From positions 310,001 through 374,000 of the forward strand of contig JAUMUG010000001.1 of assembly GCA_030530775.1 (NCBI GenBank): a DNA stretch of 64,000 bases, given 5' to 3'. Shown one piece after another: positions 9,642 through 19,061 of this stretch (positions are counted from its first letter, which is position 1; each line of letters starts with the position of its first letter). The notes beneath the pieces were generated by a model. It did not search any database. It worked only from the letters and a program-made list of their open reading frames with translations, and was not told the DNA's origin. The translations under genes and the position numbers were made by a program. Origin of the DNA: Lautropia sp. (GTDB lineage: Bacteria > Pseudomonadota > Gammaproteobacteria > Burkholderiales > Burkholderiaceae_E).

Positions 9642-10394
9642 TCATCGATCCATCGGAGGTGCCGGCTCGGCGATGGCGGGCGGAGAAGAGTCGTCATTGC
9701 CCAGCGTCTTCAACACCATCGGTGCGGCTGGACCGGGAAATCTGTTTGCCAGTTCAGGCCACTGTTGGGCGCTGCCGGTCAGCAGTTCGGCGATGGCTTC
9801 ACGCAGCGCCTCGACGCCGGTACCGTTCAGCACCGAGAACAGCTGCAGCAGTACCGGGCCTTCCCGGTTTCTGAGCAGTGGGTCGCGGGCGATGCGATTG
9901 CGGGTCTGGATGGCTTGCTGGCGGGACAGTTTGTCGGCCTTGGTCAGAACCAGAACCAGCGGCAACACCGACGGGGTCCACGCCAGTAACTGCCGGTCCA
10001 GATCGGTCAGTTCGCGGCGGATGTCTATCATCAGCACGACACCGACCAGGGGCTGCCGTTGGCTGATGTAGTCGCCGGCCAGAGATTGCCAGGACTGCTT
10101 GGCTTCGGGGCTGGCCGTGGCGAAACCATAGCCGGGCGTGTCGACCAGAAAGCCGATGGGCTCGGGCTGCTTGACCGGGCCGATGGCAAAAAGATTCAGC
10201 GCCTGGGTGCGACCCGGTGTGCGGCTGGAGAAGGCCAGTCTTTTCTGGTTGCACAGGGCATTGATGCAGGAGGATTTGCCGGCATTGGAACGGCCGACGA
10301 AGGCCACCTCGGGCAAACCGTCGGGGTTTGCCCGCCTCAATTGGTACAGACGGGCGACGGTGTCGGCGAAACGGGCGCTAGGTAACAGGCTCAT
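9642..10394 (-). CDS. engB: Ribosome biogenesis GTP-binding protein EngB/YsxC
   Basis: 250 residues, about 40 longer than E. coli YihA, the excess being a Pro/Ala-rich C-terminal tail. G1 is GRSNAGKSS (near residue 30), G3 is DTPGYGFA and G4 is TKAD. An essential GTPase that aids late maturation of the 50S subunit. It is divergent from the cytochrome c4 gene, a common betaproteobacterial pairing. The start MSLLPSARFADTVARLYQLRR matches the family. Confidence 0.93.
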   Translation of the reverse strand: MSLLPSARFADTVARLYQLRRANPDGLPEVAFVGRSNAGKSSCINALCNQKRLAFSSRTPGRTQALNLFAIGPVKQPEPIGFLVDTPGYGFATASPEAKQSWQSLAGDYISQRQPLVGVVLMIDIRRELTDLDRQLLAWTPSVLPLVLVLTKADKLSRQQAIQTRNRIARDPLLRNREGPVLLQLFSVLNGTGVEALREAIAELLTGSAQQWPELANRFPGPAAPMVLKTLGNDDSSPPAIAEPAPPMDR

Positions 10395-10407
10395 GGGACC
10401 ATTATCG

Positions 10408-10413
10408 TATAAT
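10408..10413 (+). promoter_or_regulatory. Possible -10 element upstream of the cytochrome c4 gene
   Basis: A perfect TATAAT lies in the engB-cytochrome spacer, 14 bases from the engB start. No good -35 is visible at 16-18 bases, so this may be an activated promoter, or a coincidence. The flanking sequence also offers a weak -10 toward engB on the other strand. The remaining 240 bases before the cytochrome gene show no gene. Confidence 0.35.
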
Positions 10414-10654
10414 CGCTCTTGATTTTTTTGGGTTTTTCGCTCGGTTCAGCATCGAGCCCCGGCCGCTTCCGTCGGCTTTGAATCCTGTTGTGGATTTGCT
10501 TCGCGGCGGGCTTCTCACTGCTTTCCGCTGTAAAACGCTGACAAGGATCAAGGCTTTCGGGGGGCAGGCATGTTAATAATCCGGCAGTGTTTGCCGGAGG
10601 TACGTTCGGATGCCTGCGGAACAGGAATGCTCAAACATTCAATAGGTCGAAAAC

Positions 10655-11440
10655 ATGCGGACAGAGACGATGGCGGCGCATCCAAGTGATCAGGATTCCT
10701 GCACCTGCGGGTTGCCGGCGGCAGTGGCGGGGGGTTTTGCGCAGCGGTATGTCGCAGAATCCGTTGAGAGGACTTCCAAACCGGGGTGGCTGATGCACTC
10801 GATGCTCGTCGCGGCCGGATTGACGATGGCCGGCAGCGCGTTGGCACAGGGTGCCGAGACCGAGGTACCGCTCAAGCCGGATGTCAAGGCAGGGGCCGAA
10901 ACGGTGGAAGAACTGTGTGCCGCCTGTCATGGTGAAGACGGCAACAGCATCGGGCCGGCAAATCCGAAGCTGGCGGGTCAGCATGTCGAATATCTGGTCA
11001 AGCAGCTCAACGACTTCAAGCCGGGTGAAGACGGCGCGCCGGCGGCACGTAACAACGCCATCATGATGGGCTTTGCGTCGCAGCTCAGCCCGCAGGACAT
11101 GCTGAACGTGGCTGCCTATTATTCGGCGCAGAAGATCGAACCGGCGGCTGCGAAAGATCCCGAGCTGATCGAACTGGGGCGGCAGATTTACCGGGGTGGC
11201 TTGGCTGCCAAGGGGGTTCCGGCCTGTGCCGCTTGCCATGGTCCGGCCGGTGATGGCATTCCGGCTCAGTATCCGGCGCTGAGCGGCCAGTTTGCCGAGT
11301 ACACCGAGGCACAGCTGGTGGCTTTCCGGGATGGCAGCCGTGGCAATAACGGCCCGATGAAGGATATTTCGCTGCGGATGACGGATCCGGAAATCAAGGC
11401 GGTTGCCGATTACATTGCCGGGCTGCGCAATCAGAACTGA
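10655..11440 (+). CDS. Diheme cytochrome c4-type protein
   Basis: Two c-type heme motifs, CAACHGEDG and CAACHGPAGDG, about 100 residues apart, with conserved NPKLAGQHVEYLVKQLNDF and YPALSGQFAEYTEAQL between and after, as in cytochrome c4. A periplasmic electron carrier that feeds terminal oxidases. The start is uncertain: from 10655 the N-terminal 46 residues are unlike the family, while ATG at 10793 (MHSMLVAAGLTMAGSALAQ) gives a short signal peptide lacking basic residues. The residues just upstream (ERTSKPGWL) would supply a positive n-region, so the true start may lie between. Confidence 0.85.
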   Translation: MRTETMAAHPSDQDSCTCGLPAAVAGGFAQRYVAESVERTSKPGWLMHSMLVAAGLTMAGSALAQGAETEVPLKPDVKAGAETVEELCAACHGEDGNSIGPANPKLAGQHVEYLVKQLNDFKPGEDGAPAARNNAIMMGFASQLSPQDMLNVAAYYSAQKIEPAAAKDPELIELGRQIYRGGLAAKGVPACAACHGPAGDGIPAQYPALSGQFAEYTEAQLVAFRDGSRGNNGPMKDISLRMTDPEIKAVADYIAGLRNQN

Positions 11441-11537
11441 GCGCGACGTACCCCGAGCCGGTCTGCTTTCTTGGGTGTACCAAGAGCCGGCGTGAATGGA
11501 GACAAGGCCGGCAGCAATCCGGCCAGTGTGTCAAATG

Positions 11538-11553
11538 GGGGTCGAAAGACCCC
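11538..11553. repeat. Short hairpin with GAAA loop between cytochrome c4 and lysA
   Basis: GGGGTC (11538-11543), GAAA, GACCCC (11548-11553): a perfect 6-bp stem with a GNRA tetraloop between convergent genes. It lacks a T-tract. It may be a weak end structure for one of the two transcripts. Confidence 0.35.
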
Positions 11554-11599
11554 GCGGTGCCCCGTTGGTGACGCAGTGCGTTGACCGTGAGGCGACGCT

Positions 11600-12988
11600 T
11601 CAGGGCAGGCGTCGTTCCCTCCGATACAGATCCTCGATGCTTTCGCGTTCGCGGATCAGATGGACCCGATCGCCGTCGATCAGCACTTCGGCCGGCCGTG
11701 TGCGGCTGTTGTAGTTGGAGGCCATGGCGGAACCATAGGCTCCGGCCGACAGAATGGCGAGCAGGGCGTTCGGTGGCAGCCGCAGTCGACGATCCTTGCC
11801 CAGCCAGTCGCCGCTTTCGCAGATCGGGCCGACCACGTCGACGGGCAGGGTTGCGCCTTGGGCGGGGTCGACGACTTCGATCTGGTGATATGCCTGATAG
11901 AGCGCCGGGCGCATCAGGTCGTTCATGGCGGCATCGACGATCGCGAAATGCCGCTTTTCCTGAGTCTTCAGATATTCGAGGCGGGTCAGCAGAATGCCGG
12001 CGTTGCCGACCAGGGCACGACCGAATTCGAACATCAGCCTGGGCATACGACGGGCGGCGGACTGGTCACTGTCGTGTGCCGGGGCCGGATCACCGGGGGA
12101 GGGGCGGTGCGGCGTGGGGGTGAGGTCTGCCGCACCGGTCGCCGGGCGCCATCGATCGAGCCGGGCAAAGAGCGCCTGCATCAGCGAATCGGCCGAAGGC
12201 GGGGTTTCGTTTTGGTAGCGGATGCCCAGTCCGCCGCCCAGATCGAGGTGGTGGAGGATGATGCCTGCCGACTCCAGACGCTCGATCAGCACCAGCAATC
12301 GTTCCAGTGCCGCCAGGAAGGGAGCGGCTTCCGTGATCTGCGAGCCGATGTGGCAGTCGATGCCCTGGACCTGGATGTGGGGCAGGCTGGCTGCGCGTCG
12401 GTAGGCGTCGAAGGCATCGGCATAGGCGATGCCGAATTTGTTTTCCTTGAGGCCGGTTGAAATATAGGGATGGGTGGCGGCATCCACGTCGGGGTTGATG
12501 CGTAGTGACACCGGGGCACGTCGGCCACATTCGCCGGCCACCTGGTTCAGGCGTTCCAGTTCGGGCAGGGATTCGACGTTGAAACAGCCGATGCCGATTT
12601 CGAGTGCCTGCTGCATTTCGGTGACCGATTTGCCGACCCCGGAAAAGACGACTTTGGCGGGATCGCCACCGGCGGCGATGACGCGGGCCAATTCTCCGCC
12701 CGAAACCACGTCGAAACCCGCTCCCAGGCGGCTGAACAGTTCGAGGATGGCCAGATTGCTGTTGGCCTTCATTGCGTAGCAGATGTCGACGTCCCGGCCG
12801 TGCACGGCTTCGGTGAACTGTTGCCAGGTCCGTTCGATGCTTTGCCGGTCGTAGACGTAAAGGGGGGTACCGAAACGCCGGGCCAGGTCTTCCAGATCAT
12901 GCGATCCGGCAACGAGTCGACCGGCGGTATCTCGCGAAAGCCAGTCGGCCGGCAGCGAGGTGCCGGTGTTCGAAGGTACGGTGCTCAT
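11600..12988 (-). CDS. lysA: Diaminopimelate decarboxylase
   Basis: 462 residues, about 40 more than usual. Makes lysine from meso-diaminopimelate with PLP. The PLP lysine is in DICYAMKANSN, the HIGSQ segment follows, and the active-site CESGDWLG is near the C-terminus. A Pro/Asp/Ala-rich insertion (about 12030-12155; ADLTPTPHRPSPGDPAPAHD) lies between barrel strands and is absent from typical LysA. lptM is upstream on the same strand, the conserved lptM-lysA pair. Confidence 0.94.
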   Translation of the reverse strand: MSTVPSNTGTSLPADWLSRDTAGRLVAGSHDLEDLARRFGTPLYVYDRQSIERTWQQFTEAVHGRDVDICYAMKANSNLAILELFSRLGAGFDVVSGGELARVIAAGGDPAKVVFSGVGKSVTEMQQALEIGIGCFNVESLPELERLNQVAGECGRRAPVSLRINPDVDAATHPYISTGLKENKFGIAYADAFDAYRRAASLPHIQVQGIDCHIGSQITEAAPFLAALERLLVLIERLESAGIILHHLDLGGGLGIRYQNETPPSADSLMQALFARLDRWRPATGAADLTPTPHRPSPGDPAPAHDSDQSAARRMPRLMFEFGRALVGNAGILLTRLEYLKTQEKRHFAIVDAAMNDLMRPALYQAYHQIEVVDPAQGATLPVDVVGPICESGDWLGKDRRLRLPPNALLAILSAGAYGSAMASNYNSRTRPAEVLIDGDRVHLIRERESIEDLYRRERRLP

Positions 12989-13052
12989 GGGGCTGCTACG
13001 TCGTCAGTGAGGAAAAACGGTTTTTCAATGGTCCGCCGGTGGACGGTGTCTG

Positions 13053-13313
13053 TCAGTGGGAAAGGAGCGAACCATCGTTGTGACTGTCGGTGCTGTGTTC
13101 GCCACGCTGACCGAGTGGATCGGTGCCGGCGGCGTTCCGCTCCTCGGCGGCGCGCTCGGAACCGTCGCCGGTGGTCTGTTCCTGTTGAGTACCCGTTCCG
13201 TTTTCGGGCAGGTAAAGCGGACCTTTCTGGCCGCAGGCGGTCAGCAGACCGGTGGCAAGCAGGGTGATTAAAATGCCGGAACGCATGGAGGCCTGTATGA
13301 GTCGGGTCATCAT
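13053..13313 (-). CDS. lptM: LptM-type small lipoprotein
   Basis: 86 residues: a short signal peptide ending in a lipobox (LLTACGQKGPLYLP), then a hydrophilic Gln/Glu/Gly-rich tail. The CGQKGPLY motif after the lipidated cysteine is diagnostic of LptM (YifL), which in E. coli assists maturation of the LPS translocon LptD. It lies directly upstream of lysA, divergent from cyaY. The tail is longer than usual and low in complexity. Confidence 0.88.
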   Translation of the reverse strand: MMTRLIQASMRSGILITLLATGLLTACGQKGPLYLPENGTGTQQEQTTGDGSERAAEERNAAGTDPLGQRGEHSTDSHNDGSLLSH

Positions 13314-13337
13314 TGAATCAAGGAACAGAACTCTAGC

Positions 13338-13685
13338 ATGAGCGAAACGAGCTTTTCACAGAGGATGCACGGTGTGCTCGACCGTCTGGAGCAGGGCATC
13401 GAGATGGCAGCCGAAGGGGCAGATGTCGACCTGGAGGTCTCGCGTAGCGGCAATGTCATCGAAATCGAGTTTGCCGATGGCGCGCAGATGGTGATCAACA
13501 CCCATGAAGCGGTGGGAGAGGTCTGGGTGGCGTCGCGTCGCGCCGGCTATCATTTCCGTCCGCAGGCCGAGGGCCGCTGGCGCGATACCCGTCGTGGCAT
13601 CGATCTGCTGGTCCTGCTGACCGAGGAAATCAGTGTGCAGGCGGGTCGGAAACTGGATCTGACGGCCATCGAATTGCCGCACTGA
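13338..13685 (+). CDS. cyaY: Iron donor / frataxin protein CyaY
   Basis: 115 residues with the frataxin fold signature: the acidic first helix (MHGVLDRLEQGIEMAAEGADVD), then the strand region GNVIEIEFADGAQMVINTHEA, EVWVASRRAGYHF and the W-containing GRWRDTR. Binds iron and modulates IscS activity in Fe-S assembly. Divergent from lptM-lysA, the conserved betaproteobacterial layout. Confidence 0.95.
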   Translation: MSETSFSQRMHGVLDRLEQGIEMAAEGADVDLEVSRSGNVIEIEFADGAQMVINTHEAVGEVWVASRRAGYHFRPQAEGRWRDTRRGIDLLVLLTEEISVQAGRKLDLTAIELPH

Positions 13686-13983
13686 TCCATCGATCCATCG
13701 CTTTCAGTCGATACGGGAACGTGCAGGGCGAGTATATGGGGTACGAGGTGTCCGAACCCGGATGGTGCCCGAGCGGAGGCCCCGGTCATCCCGCCTGCGA
13801 TGAAAGGGGCTTTGGGGGGCGCATCGGTTGTGTCCATGACCACCGGCAGCGGCTGCCGGCCGGTGGCTCCGTGCGCCGGAGCCCATCGTCCCGGCTGCTT
13901 GGTGCAGGCCGGGAACCATATCGATGGGACCCGGTCGTTGGACGGAGCCTGCCGTGTCGATGGCTCCGGATGCGACGACGGGA
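13686..13983. other. Spacer between convergent cyaY and mrcA, no gene seen
   Basis: About 300 bases with no convincing frame and no clear terminator. It contains the doublet ATCCATCG at 13684-13700 and GC-rich imperfect repeats built on CCGG. Nothing further could be supported. Confidence 0.6.
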
Positions 13984-16398
13984 TCAGAAAATCTGGTCGT
14001 GGATGTTGAAACCGCCGTCTTTGGCCTTGGGGTCCGGGGTGCTGCCCGGCGAGGACAGACCGTCCTCGGTCACGCCGAGCGTGCTGATGCCTTGGCCGGG
14101 CAGAGTTTCGTCGAAGTAGAACTCGTCGTTGATCTGCACGACGCCCGGGGGGGTCTTGCGCTCCTGTTCGGGCACGCCGTTCATGACACCTTTCAGGTAG
14201 TCGATCCAGATCGGCAGGGCCAGGCCGCCGCCGGTTTCACGCTCGCCCAGCGAGCGGGGCTGGTCATAGCCCAGCCAGGTGGCGCCCGCCACACCGCTGG
14301 CATAGCCCGAAAACCAGGCATCGAAGGCATTGTTGGTGGTGCCGGTCTTGCCTGCCAGATCCTTGCGCTTGAGCTGTTTGGCGGCCTGCCTGGCGGTACC
14401 TCGCTGCACCACGGTCTTCAGCATGCTGTCCATGATGAAGGCGTTGCGCGGGTCGATGATCAGTGCGTTGGGATCACCCGCCTGGGTCGGGTGAGCCTTG
14501 GCGATTTCCTTGCCGGTGCTGTCTGTGATGTGGGCAATCAGATAGGGCTCGAGCTGGTAGCCGCCGTTGGCGAATACCGCCATGCCATTGGCGATCTGCA
14601 GCGGAGTGACGCTGCCGGCACCCAGAGCCATCGTCAGATAGGCCGGGTTGCGTTCGCGCTTGATGCCGAAGCGGCTCAGATAGTCCTGAGCGTACTCGAT
14701 CCCGATATTTTCCAGGATACGGATCGACACCATGTTCTTGGAGCGGGCCAGCGCGTTGCGTAGGCTGATCGGGCCGTCGTAGCGGGCATCGTAGTTTTTC
14801 GGCTCCCACAGCTGGCCACCCGTGGTGGCCGGGTCGAGGATGATCGGTGCGTCGTTGACGATGGTGCTGGTCATGAAGCCTTTTTCGAGTGCGGCCGAGT
14901 AGATGAAAGGCTTGAGCACCGAGCCCGGCTGACGGATCGACTGGGTGGCACGGTTGAACTTGCTGCGGCTGAAGTCATAGCCACCGACCATCGCCCGGAT
15001 GGCGCCGTCCTTGGTATCGATGGTGATCAGCGATGCCTGCACTTCGGGGGCCTGGGTGATCTCCCAGCCCTTGGCGCCGTCAGTGATGCGGATGACGGCA
15101 CCGGGGCGCAGCCGGCGGTTGGCCGGGGCCTTGGGATCGAGCCAGCGGGCGACGAAGTCCAGCCCGGGACTTTCGATATCGAAGGTGACGCCGGCACCGC
15201 GTGAAACGGTTACCCGTCCGGGGCTGGCGGCAAGCACCACCGCCGACAGCAGATTGCCGATGTCGCCGGCCTGGGCGACGGCTTCCTGGATGCGCTCATC
15301 ACGCAGGATTTCGTCGTCGGTGTTCAGATCGACCGTGGTTTCCGGGCCACGGTAGCCATGCTTGCGATCGTAGTTGAAGACGGCCTGCGACACGGCCTGG
15401 TTGGCCACCCGTTGATCGAGGGCCCGGATGGTGGTGTAGACCTTCAGGCCGCTGGTGTAGGCCTCGTCCTTGTAGTGCCCGGCCACCAGCTGGCGGGCCA
15501 TTTCGGCCGCCCATTCGGCATGCAGCGGGAATCTCTTGCGCTGGGTGCGTAGCTTCAGTTCCTCATGCAGCGCGGTCTCGTACTCCTCGGGGGTGATGAA
15601 GTTCAGCTTGAGCATGCGCGACAGCACATAGCGCTGACGTACCTTGGCGCGTTCCGGGTTGGCAACCGGATTGTCGCGGGCCGGTGCCTTGGGCAGACCG
15701 GCCAGCATCGCCATCTGGCCGATGCTCAACTCCGACAGTGGCTTGCCGAAATAGGTCTGGGCGGCGGTTGCAAAGCCATACGAGCGCTGGCCCAGGAAGA
15801 TCTGATTGGCGTACAGCTCGAAGATCTGCGGCTTGGTCAGCGTCTGTTCGATGCGCAGGGTCAGCACGACTTCATACAGCTTGCGCATGTAGCGGCGTTC
15901 CTTGGACAGGAACGTGTCGCGAGCCAACTGCATGGTGATGGTGCTGGCGCCCTGGGCACGGCCGCCGGCGCGAATGTTGGCCAGAATCGAACGGGCAATG
16001 CCCGACAGTTCGATACCAGGATGCTCGAAGAAGCCGTCATCCTCGGCGGCCAGAATCGCCTGCCGCATTTTTTCGGGGATCTGGTCGTAGGGCACCACGG
16101 TGCGCCGTTCCGAGCCGAATTCACCGATCTGCTGACCATCGGCCGAATAGATCTGCATCGGCAGCTTGGGCCGGTAGTCGGTCAGCAGCGTGAGCGGTGG
16201 GAGGCGGCTGAACGTGACCTGGTACACCACGAAGGCGAGCAGGAGTGCGGACACGATGGCGGTGGCGCCCAGTGCAAAGAGCCAGCCGAAGAAGCGCCGC
16301 ACGGGATGGGGCCGGGGCTTTTGGTGGCTGCGACGCCGATGGGGGGCCGCAGAGGCGCGGGAGGAGGTTGGGTTTTGCTTCATAGAGGCATTTTGCAT
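13984..16398 (-). CDS. mrcA: Penicillin-binding protein 1A (transglycosylase/transpeptidase)
   Basis: 804 residues: a basic cytoplasmic tail, a membrane anchor at about 36-60, a GT51 domain with AEDDGFFEHPG (about 118-128) and GASTITMQLARDTF, then a transpeptidase domain. Catalytic motifs are S493-V-L-K, S553-K-N and K684-T-G. Polymerises and crosslinks peptidoglycan in the periplasm. It is divergent from pilM, as in most beta- and gammaproteobacteria. Length and motifs are normal. Confidence 0.96.
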   Translation of the reverse strand: MQNASMKQNPTSSRASAAPHRRRSHQKPRPHPVRRFFGWLFALGATAIVSALLLAFVVYQVTFSRLPPLTLLTDYRPKLPMQIYSADGQQIGEFGSERRTVVPYDQIPEKMRQAILAAEDDGFFEHPGIELSGIARSILANIRAGGRAQGASTITMQLARDTFLSKERRYMRKLYEVVLTLRIEQTLTKPQIFELYANQIFLGQRSYGFATAAQTYFGKPLSELSIGQMAMLAGLPKAPARDNPVANPERAKVRQRYVLSRMLKLNFITPEEYETALHEELKLRTQRKRFPLHAEWAAEMARQLVAGHYKDEAYTSGLKVYTTIRALDQRVANQAVSQAVFNYDRKHGYRGPETTVDLNTDDEILRDERIQEAVAQAGDIGNLLSAVVLAASPGRVTVSRGAGVTFDIESPGLDFVARWLDPKAPANRRLRPGAVIRITDGAKGWEITQAPEVQASLITIDTKDGAIRAMVGGYDFSRSKFNRATQSIRQPGSVLKPFIYSAALEKGFMTSTIVNDAPIILDPATTGGQLWEPKNYDARYDGPISLRNALARSKNMVSIRILENIGIEYAQDYLSRFGIKRERNPAYLTMALGAGSVTPLQIANGMAVFANGGYQLEPYLIAHITDSTGKEIAKAHPTQAGDPNALIIDPRNAFIMDSMLKTVVQRGTARQAAKQLKRKDLAGKTGTTNNAFDAWFSGYASGVAGATWLGYDQPRSLGERETGGGLALPIWIDYLKGVMNGVPEQERKTPPGVVQINDEFYFDETLPGQGISTLGVTEDGLSSPGSTPDPKAKDGGFNIHDQIF

Positions 16399-16686
16399 CC
16401 ACGCCGGTCGTGAAAGTGTGCGTACTGTGGCGTGAAAGTAATAGTGGGTGCAAAAGGGCGTTTCGGTAACCCGTGCCGCGACCGTTCAACCCCTGGATTC
16501 GACTGTTCTTCCGGCTCGATCGACTAAAGGGTTGCAAGTCTTGATCGGTGGTTTACAGGGGTAGAGGAATACACCCGAAAAAACCGTAAAGTGCTCCGTG
16601 TCTGTCAGGGCTGTAACTGGGGAATTGTATGGGAACCCAGTCCAAAGGACTAATTCTCAAGGGTTTTTTCTAGATCAGGTGGTTCT
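16399..16686. promoter_or_regulatory. Divergent mrcA-pilM promoter region with direct repeats
   Basis: The 288-base divergent spacer holds two copies of CGTGAAAGT (16409-16417 and 16431-16439), 22 bases apart, about two helical turns and close to the mrcA start. Near pilM there is an AT-rich stretch and the small inverted repeat AGTCC-AAA-GGACT. No convincing -35/-10 pair is visible for pilM, as might be expected for a regulated promoter. Confidence 0.4.
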
Positions 16687-17769
16687 GTGGGATTTGGCCT
16701 TCAATCATTGTTTACGCGCGGACCGGCCCCGTTGATCGGAGTCGATTTCAGTGCGTCCAGTATCAAGGTCGTCGAACTCGCCGTTGGACGGCAGTCGGCG
16801 ATGCGGCTGGAACGGTACGCCATCGAGCCGATCGAGCGCGGTGCGGTTGTCGACGGCAACGTCGACCGCCACGAAGCGGTGGCCGATGCGTTGCTTCGCG
16901 CGCTGCGCAAAGCCGGAATAACGACCAAACAGGTGGCGATGGCGCTGCCTTCGTCGTCCGTCATCACCAAGCGGATCAGTTTACCGGCTGATCTGACCGA
17001 GGATGATTACGAACTGCAAGTCGAAACGGAAGCGAGTCAGTACATCCCGTTCGCCATCGACGAGGTGAATCTGGATTTTCAGGTGCTGGGTCCATCGGCG
17101 ACCGCCGAAGACAGCGTCGATGTGCTGCTGGCCGCTTCCCGCAAGGAGAAAGTCGATGATCGGGTGATGGTCGCCGAAATGGCCGGTCTGAAGCCGGTGA
17201 TCGTCGATGTCGAGCCCTATGCGGCGCGCATCTCGATCGATCACATCATCAGTCAGTTGCCGGCCGGTGGCGAAGGCAAGATTCTGGCCGTCTTCGATGT
17301 CGGCCAGACTGCCACCCGCCTGGCGGTGGTCTACAACGGTCAGACCGTGTTCGAGCGCGAGCAACCCTTCGGTGGCAATCAACTGACGCAGGATATCGTC
17401 CGTCTGTACGGGCTGACCGCCGAAGAGGCCGAGCAGAAGAAACGTACCGGTGACCTTCCCGACAATTACCGGACGGATCTGCTGGCACCTTTCGTCGAGC
17501 AGGGTGCAACCGACATCAACCGGGCACTGCAGTTCTTCTTCACATCGACGCCCTATACCCGGGTCGACCGTATCCTGTTGGCCGGGGGCGCCGCCGTCAC
17601 GCCGGGTCTGGCTGAAGCCGTCGCCGAGAAATCCTCGGTGCCGACCGAGATTCTCAGTCCCTTCCAGGGTATGGAAGTGTCCGACTCGGTGCTGGAACGC
17701 CAGATGCGTCTGGATGCACCGGCGTTGCTGGTCAGTTGTGGTCTGGCGATGAGGAGGTTTGACCAATGA
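16687..17769 (+). CDS. pilM: Type IV pilus assembly protein PilM
   Basis: 360 residues with GTG start: (M)GFGLQSLFTRGPAPLIGVDFSASSIK. An actin-like fold; the ATP-binding phosphate loop is in GVDFSASSIKVVEL and the second in AVFDVGQTATRL. Cytoplasmic partner that binds the PilN N-terminus. The stop overlaps the pilN start (ATGA). First gene of pilMNOPQ. Confidence 0.95.
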   Translation: MGFGLQSLFTRGPAPLIGVDFSASSIKVVELAVGRQSAMRLERYAIEPIERGAVVDGNVDRHEAVADALLRALRKAGITTKQVAMALPSSSVITKRISLPADLTEDDYELQVETEASQYIPFAIDEVNLDFQVLGPSATAEDSVDVLLAASRKEKVDDRVMVAEMAGLKPVIVDVEPYAARISIDHIISQLPAGGEGKILAVFDVGQTATRLAVVYNGQTVFEREQPFGGNQLTQDIVRLYGLTAEEAEQKKRTGDLPDNYRTDLLAPFVEQGATDINRALQFFFTSTPYTRVDRILLAGGAAVTPGLAEAVAEKSSVPTEILSPFQGMEVSDSVLERQMRLDAPALLVSCGLAMRRFDQ

Positions 17770-18413
17770 TCCGGATCAATCTGTTGCCCCATCGCGAGCA
17801 GAAGCGTGAGCGTCGCAAACGCGATTTCGTGGGCTCGATGGTGATGAGCGCCATGGTCGGTGGTGGTCTGGTCTTTCTCGGCGGCATGGTCATCAACCAG
17901 CAGATCGAGAACCAGCAGGAGCGCAATGCGCTGATCGAGCGCGAGAACGCGAACCTCGACGTCCAGATCGCGGAAATCAAGGATCTGGAGGCGGCGATTG
18001 CTTCGTTGAAGGCGCGCCAGGTGGCGGTCGAGGACTTGCAGAGCGACCGGACCATGCCGGTACATCTGTTCGACGAGCTGGTCAAGCTGATTCCCGAAGG
18101 GGTTTTCCTGGATTCGCTGGAGCAGCGTGACTTGACCGTTTCTCTGGTCGGCAAGGCGCAATCGAACGAACGGGTGGCCGAGCTGTTGCGCAATCTGAGC
18201 GAGCGCAGCCCCTGGCTGGAGAAGCCGCAGTTGCAGGAGATTCGTGAGGAAAACGAAGGCCGGCGCCGCCGGAGCGGCAGCAACGTGCACCGGGCGCAGG
18301 AGTTCCGCCTGAATGTGCTGATCAAACGTCAGGCACCGGAGAACCGGCCACAGGTTCAGGGCCGGTCGGTGACGCTCAACTCGGCGGCCAACCCGCAGGG
18401 AGTGACTCGATGA
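17766..18413 (+). CDS. pilN: Type IV pilus inner-membrane protein PilN
   Basis: 215 residues beginning MIRINLLPHREQKRERRKRDF; the INLLP motif is the PilM-binding site. A single transmembrane helix at about 22-43 is followed by a coiled coil (NQQIENQQERNALIERENANLDVQI) and a periplasmic ferredoxin-like domain. Forms heterodimers with PilO. It overlaps pilM and pilO by 4 bases each. Confidence 0.95.
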   Translation: MIRINLLPHREQKRERRKRDFVGSMVMSAMVGGGLVFLGGMVINQQIENQQERNALIERENANLDVQIAEIKDLEAAIASLKARQVAVEDLQSDRTMPVHLFDELVKLIPEGVFLDSLEQRDLTVSLVGKAQSNERVAELLRNLSERSPWLEKPQLQEIREENEGRRRRSGSNVHRAQEFRLNVLIKRQAPENRPQVQGRSVTLNSAANPQGVTR

Positions 18414-19060
18414 AAAACGTCAATATCGATCTGAGCGGTCTGTCGCGTCAGTTTGAGAACCTGCAGGACCGCCATCCGGGTCTGTGGCCGGTGGTGCCCA
18501 AAGCCATGCTGCTGGGTGTCATCGTGCTGGCTCTGGTCGGTGCCGGCTGGTTTCTTTACTGGAGCTCGCTGAACGAGGAGCTGGAAACCTACCAGGTGCG
18601 GGAAGCGCAGCTGCGCCAGCAGTACACCGAAAAAGTGGCCAAGGCCGTGAATCTGGATGATCTGCGTCGTCAGAAGGTGCTGGCCGAGCAGTATGTCGGC
18701 GTGCTGGAAAAGCAGCTGCCCAGCCGTGCCGAGATGGATGCGCTGTTGACGGACATCAACAAGGCCGGTGTCGGCCGGGGGGCCCAGTTGCAGTTGTTCC
18801 GGCCCGGGTCGGTGCAGCTGAAGACGCACTATGCCGAGCTGCCGATCGAGGTGAAGGTGCAGGGTGGGTTTCATGATCTGGCTGCCTTCAGCAGTGATCT
18901 GGCCAATCTGCCCCGGATCGTCACGCTCAACAACATCAAGATCGGTCATACACGCGACAGTGGCAACCTGGAAATGACGGCCACGGCCAAGACCTTCCGT
19001 TACCTGGATCCGGACGAAGCCCGGATGGCGCAGACCGGCAAAGCTTCCGGGGGCAAATGA
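18410..19060 (+). CDS. pilO: Type IV pilus inner-membrane protein PilO
   Basis: 216 residues: short cytoplasmic start, transmembrane helix at about 33-55 (AMLLGVIVLALVGAGWFLYW), coiled coil (EELETYQVREAQLRQQYTEKV), then a periplasmic domain. Partner of PilN in the alignment subcomplex. Overlaps pilN; pilP follows one base after the stop. Confidence 0.95.
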   Translation: MKNVNIDLSGLSRQFENLQDRHPGLWPVVPKAMLLGVIVLALVGAGWFLYWSSLNEELETYQVREAQLRQQYTEKVAKAVNLDDLRRQKVLAEQYVGVLEKQLPSRAEMDALLTDINKAGVGRGAQLQLFRPGSVQLKTHYAELPIEVKVQGGFHDLAAFSSDLANLPRIVTLNNIKIGHTRDSGNLEMTATAKTFRYLDPDEARMAQTGKASGGK

Positions 19061-19061
19061 C

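Noticed and set aside
13704..13919. Small frames in the cyaY-mrcA spacer
   Set aside because: They appear in several phases at once with Arg/Gly/Pro bias, have no ribosome site, and show no recognisable protein features.
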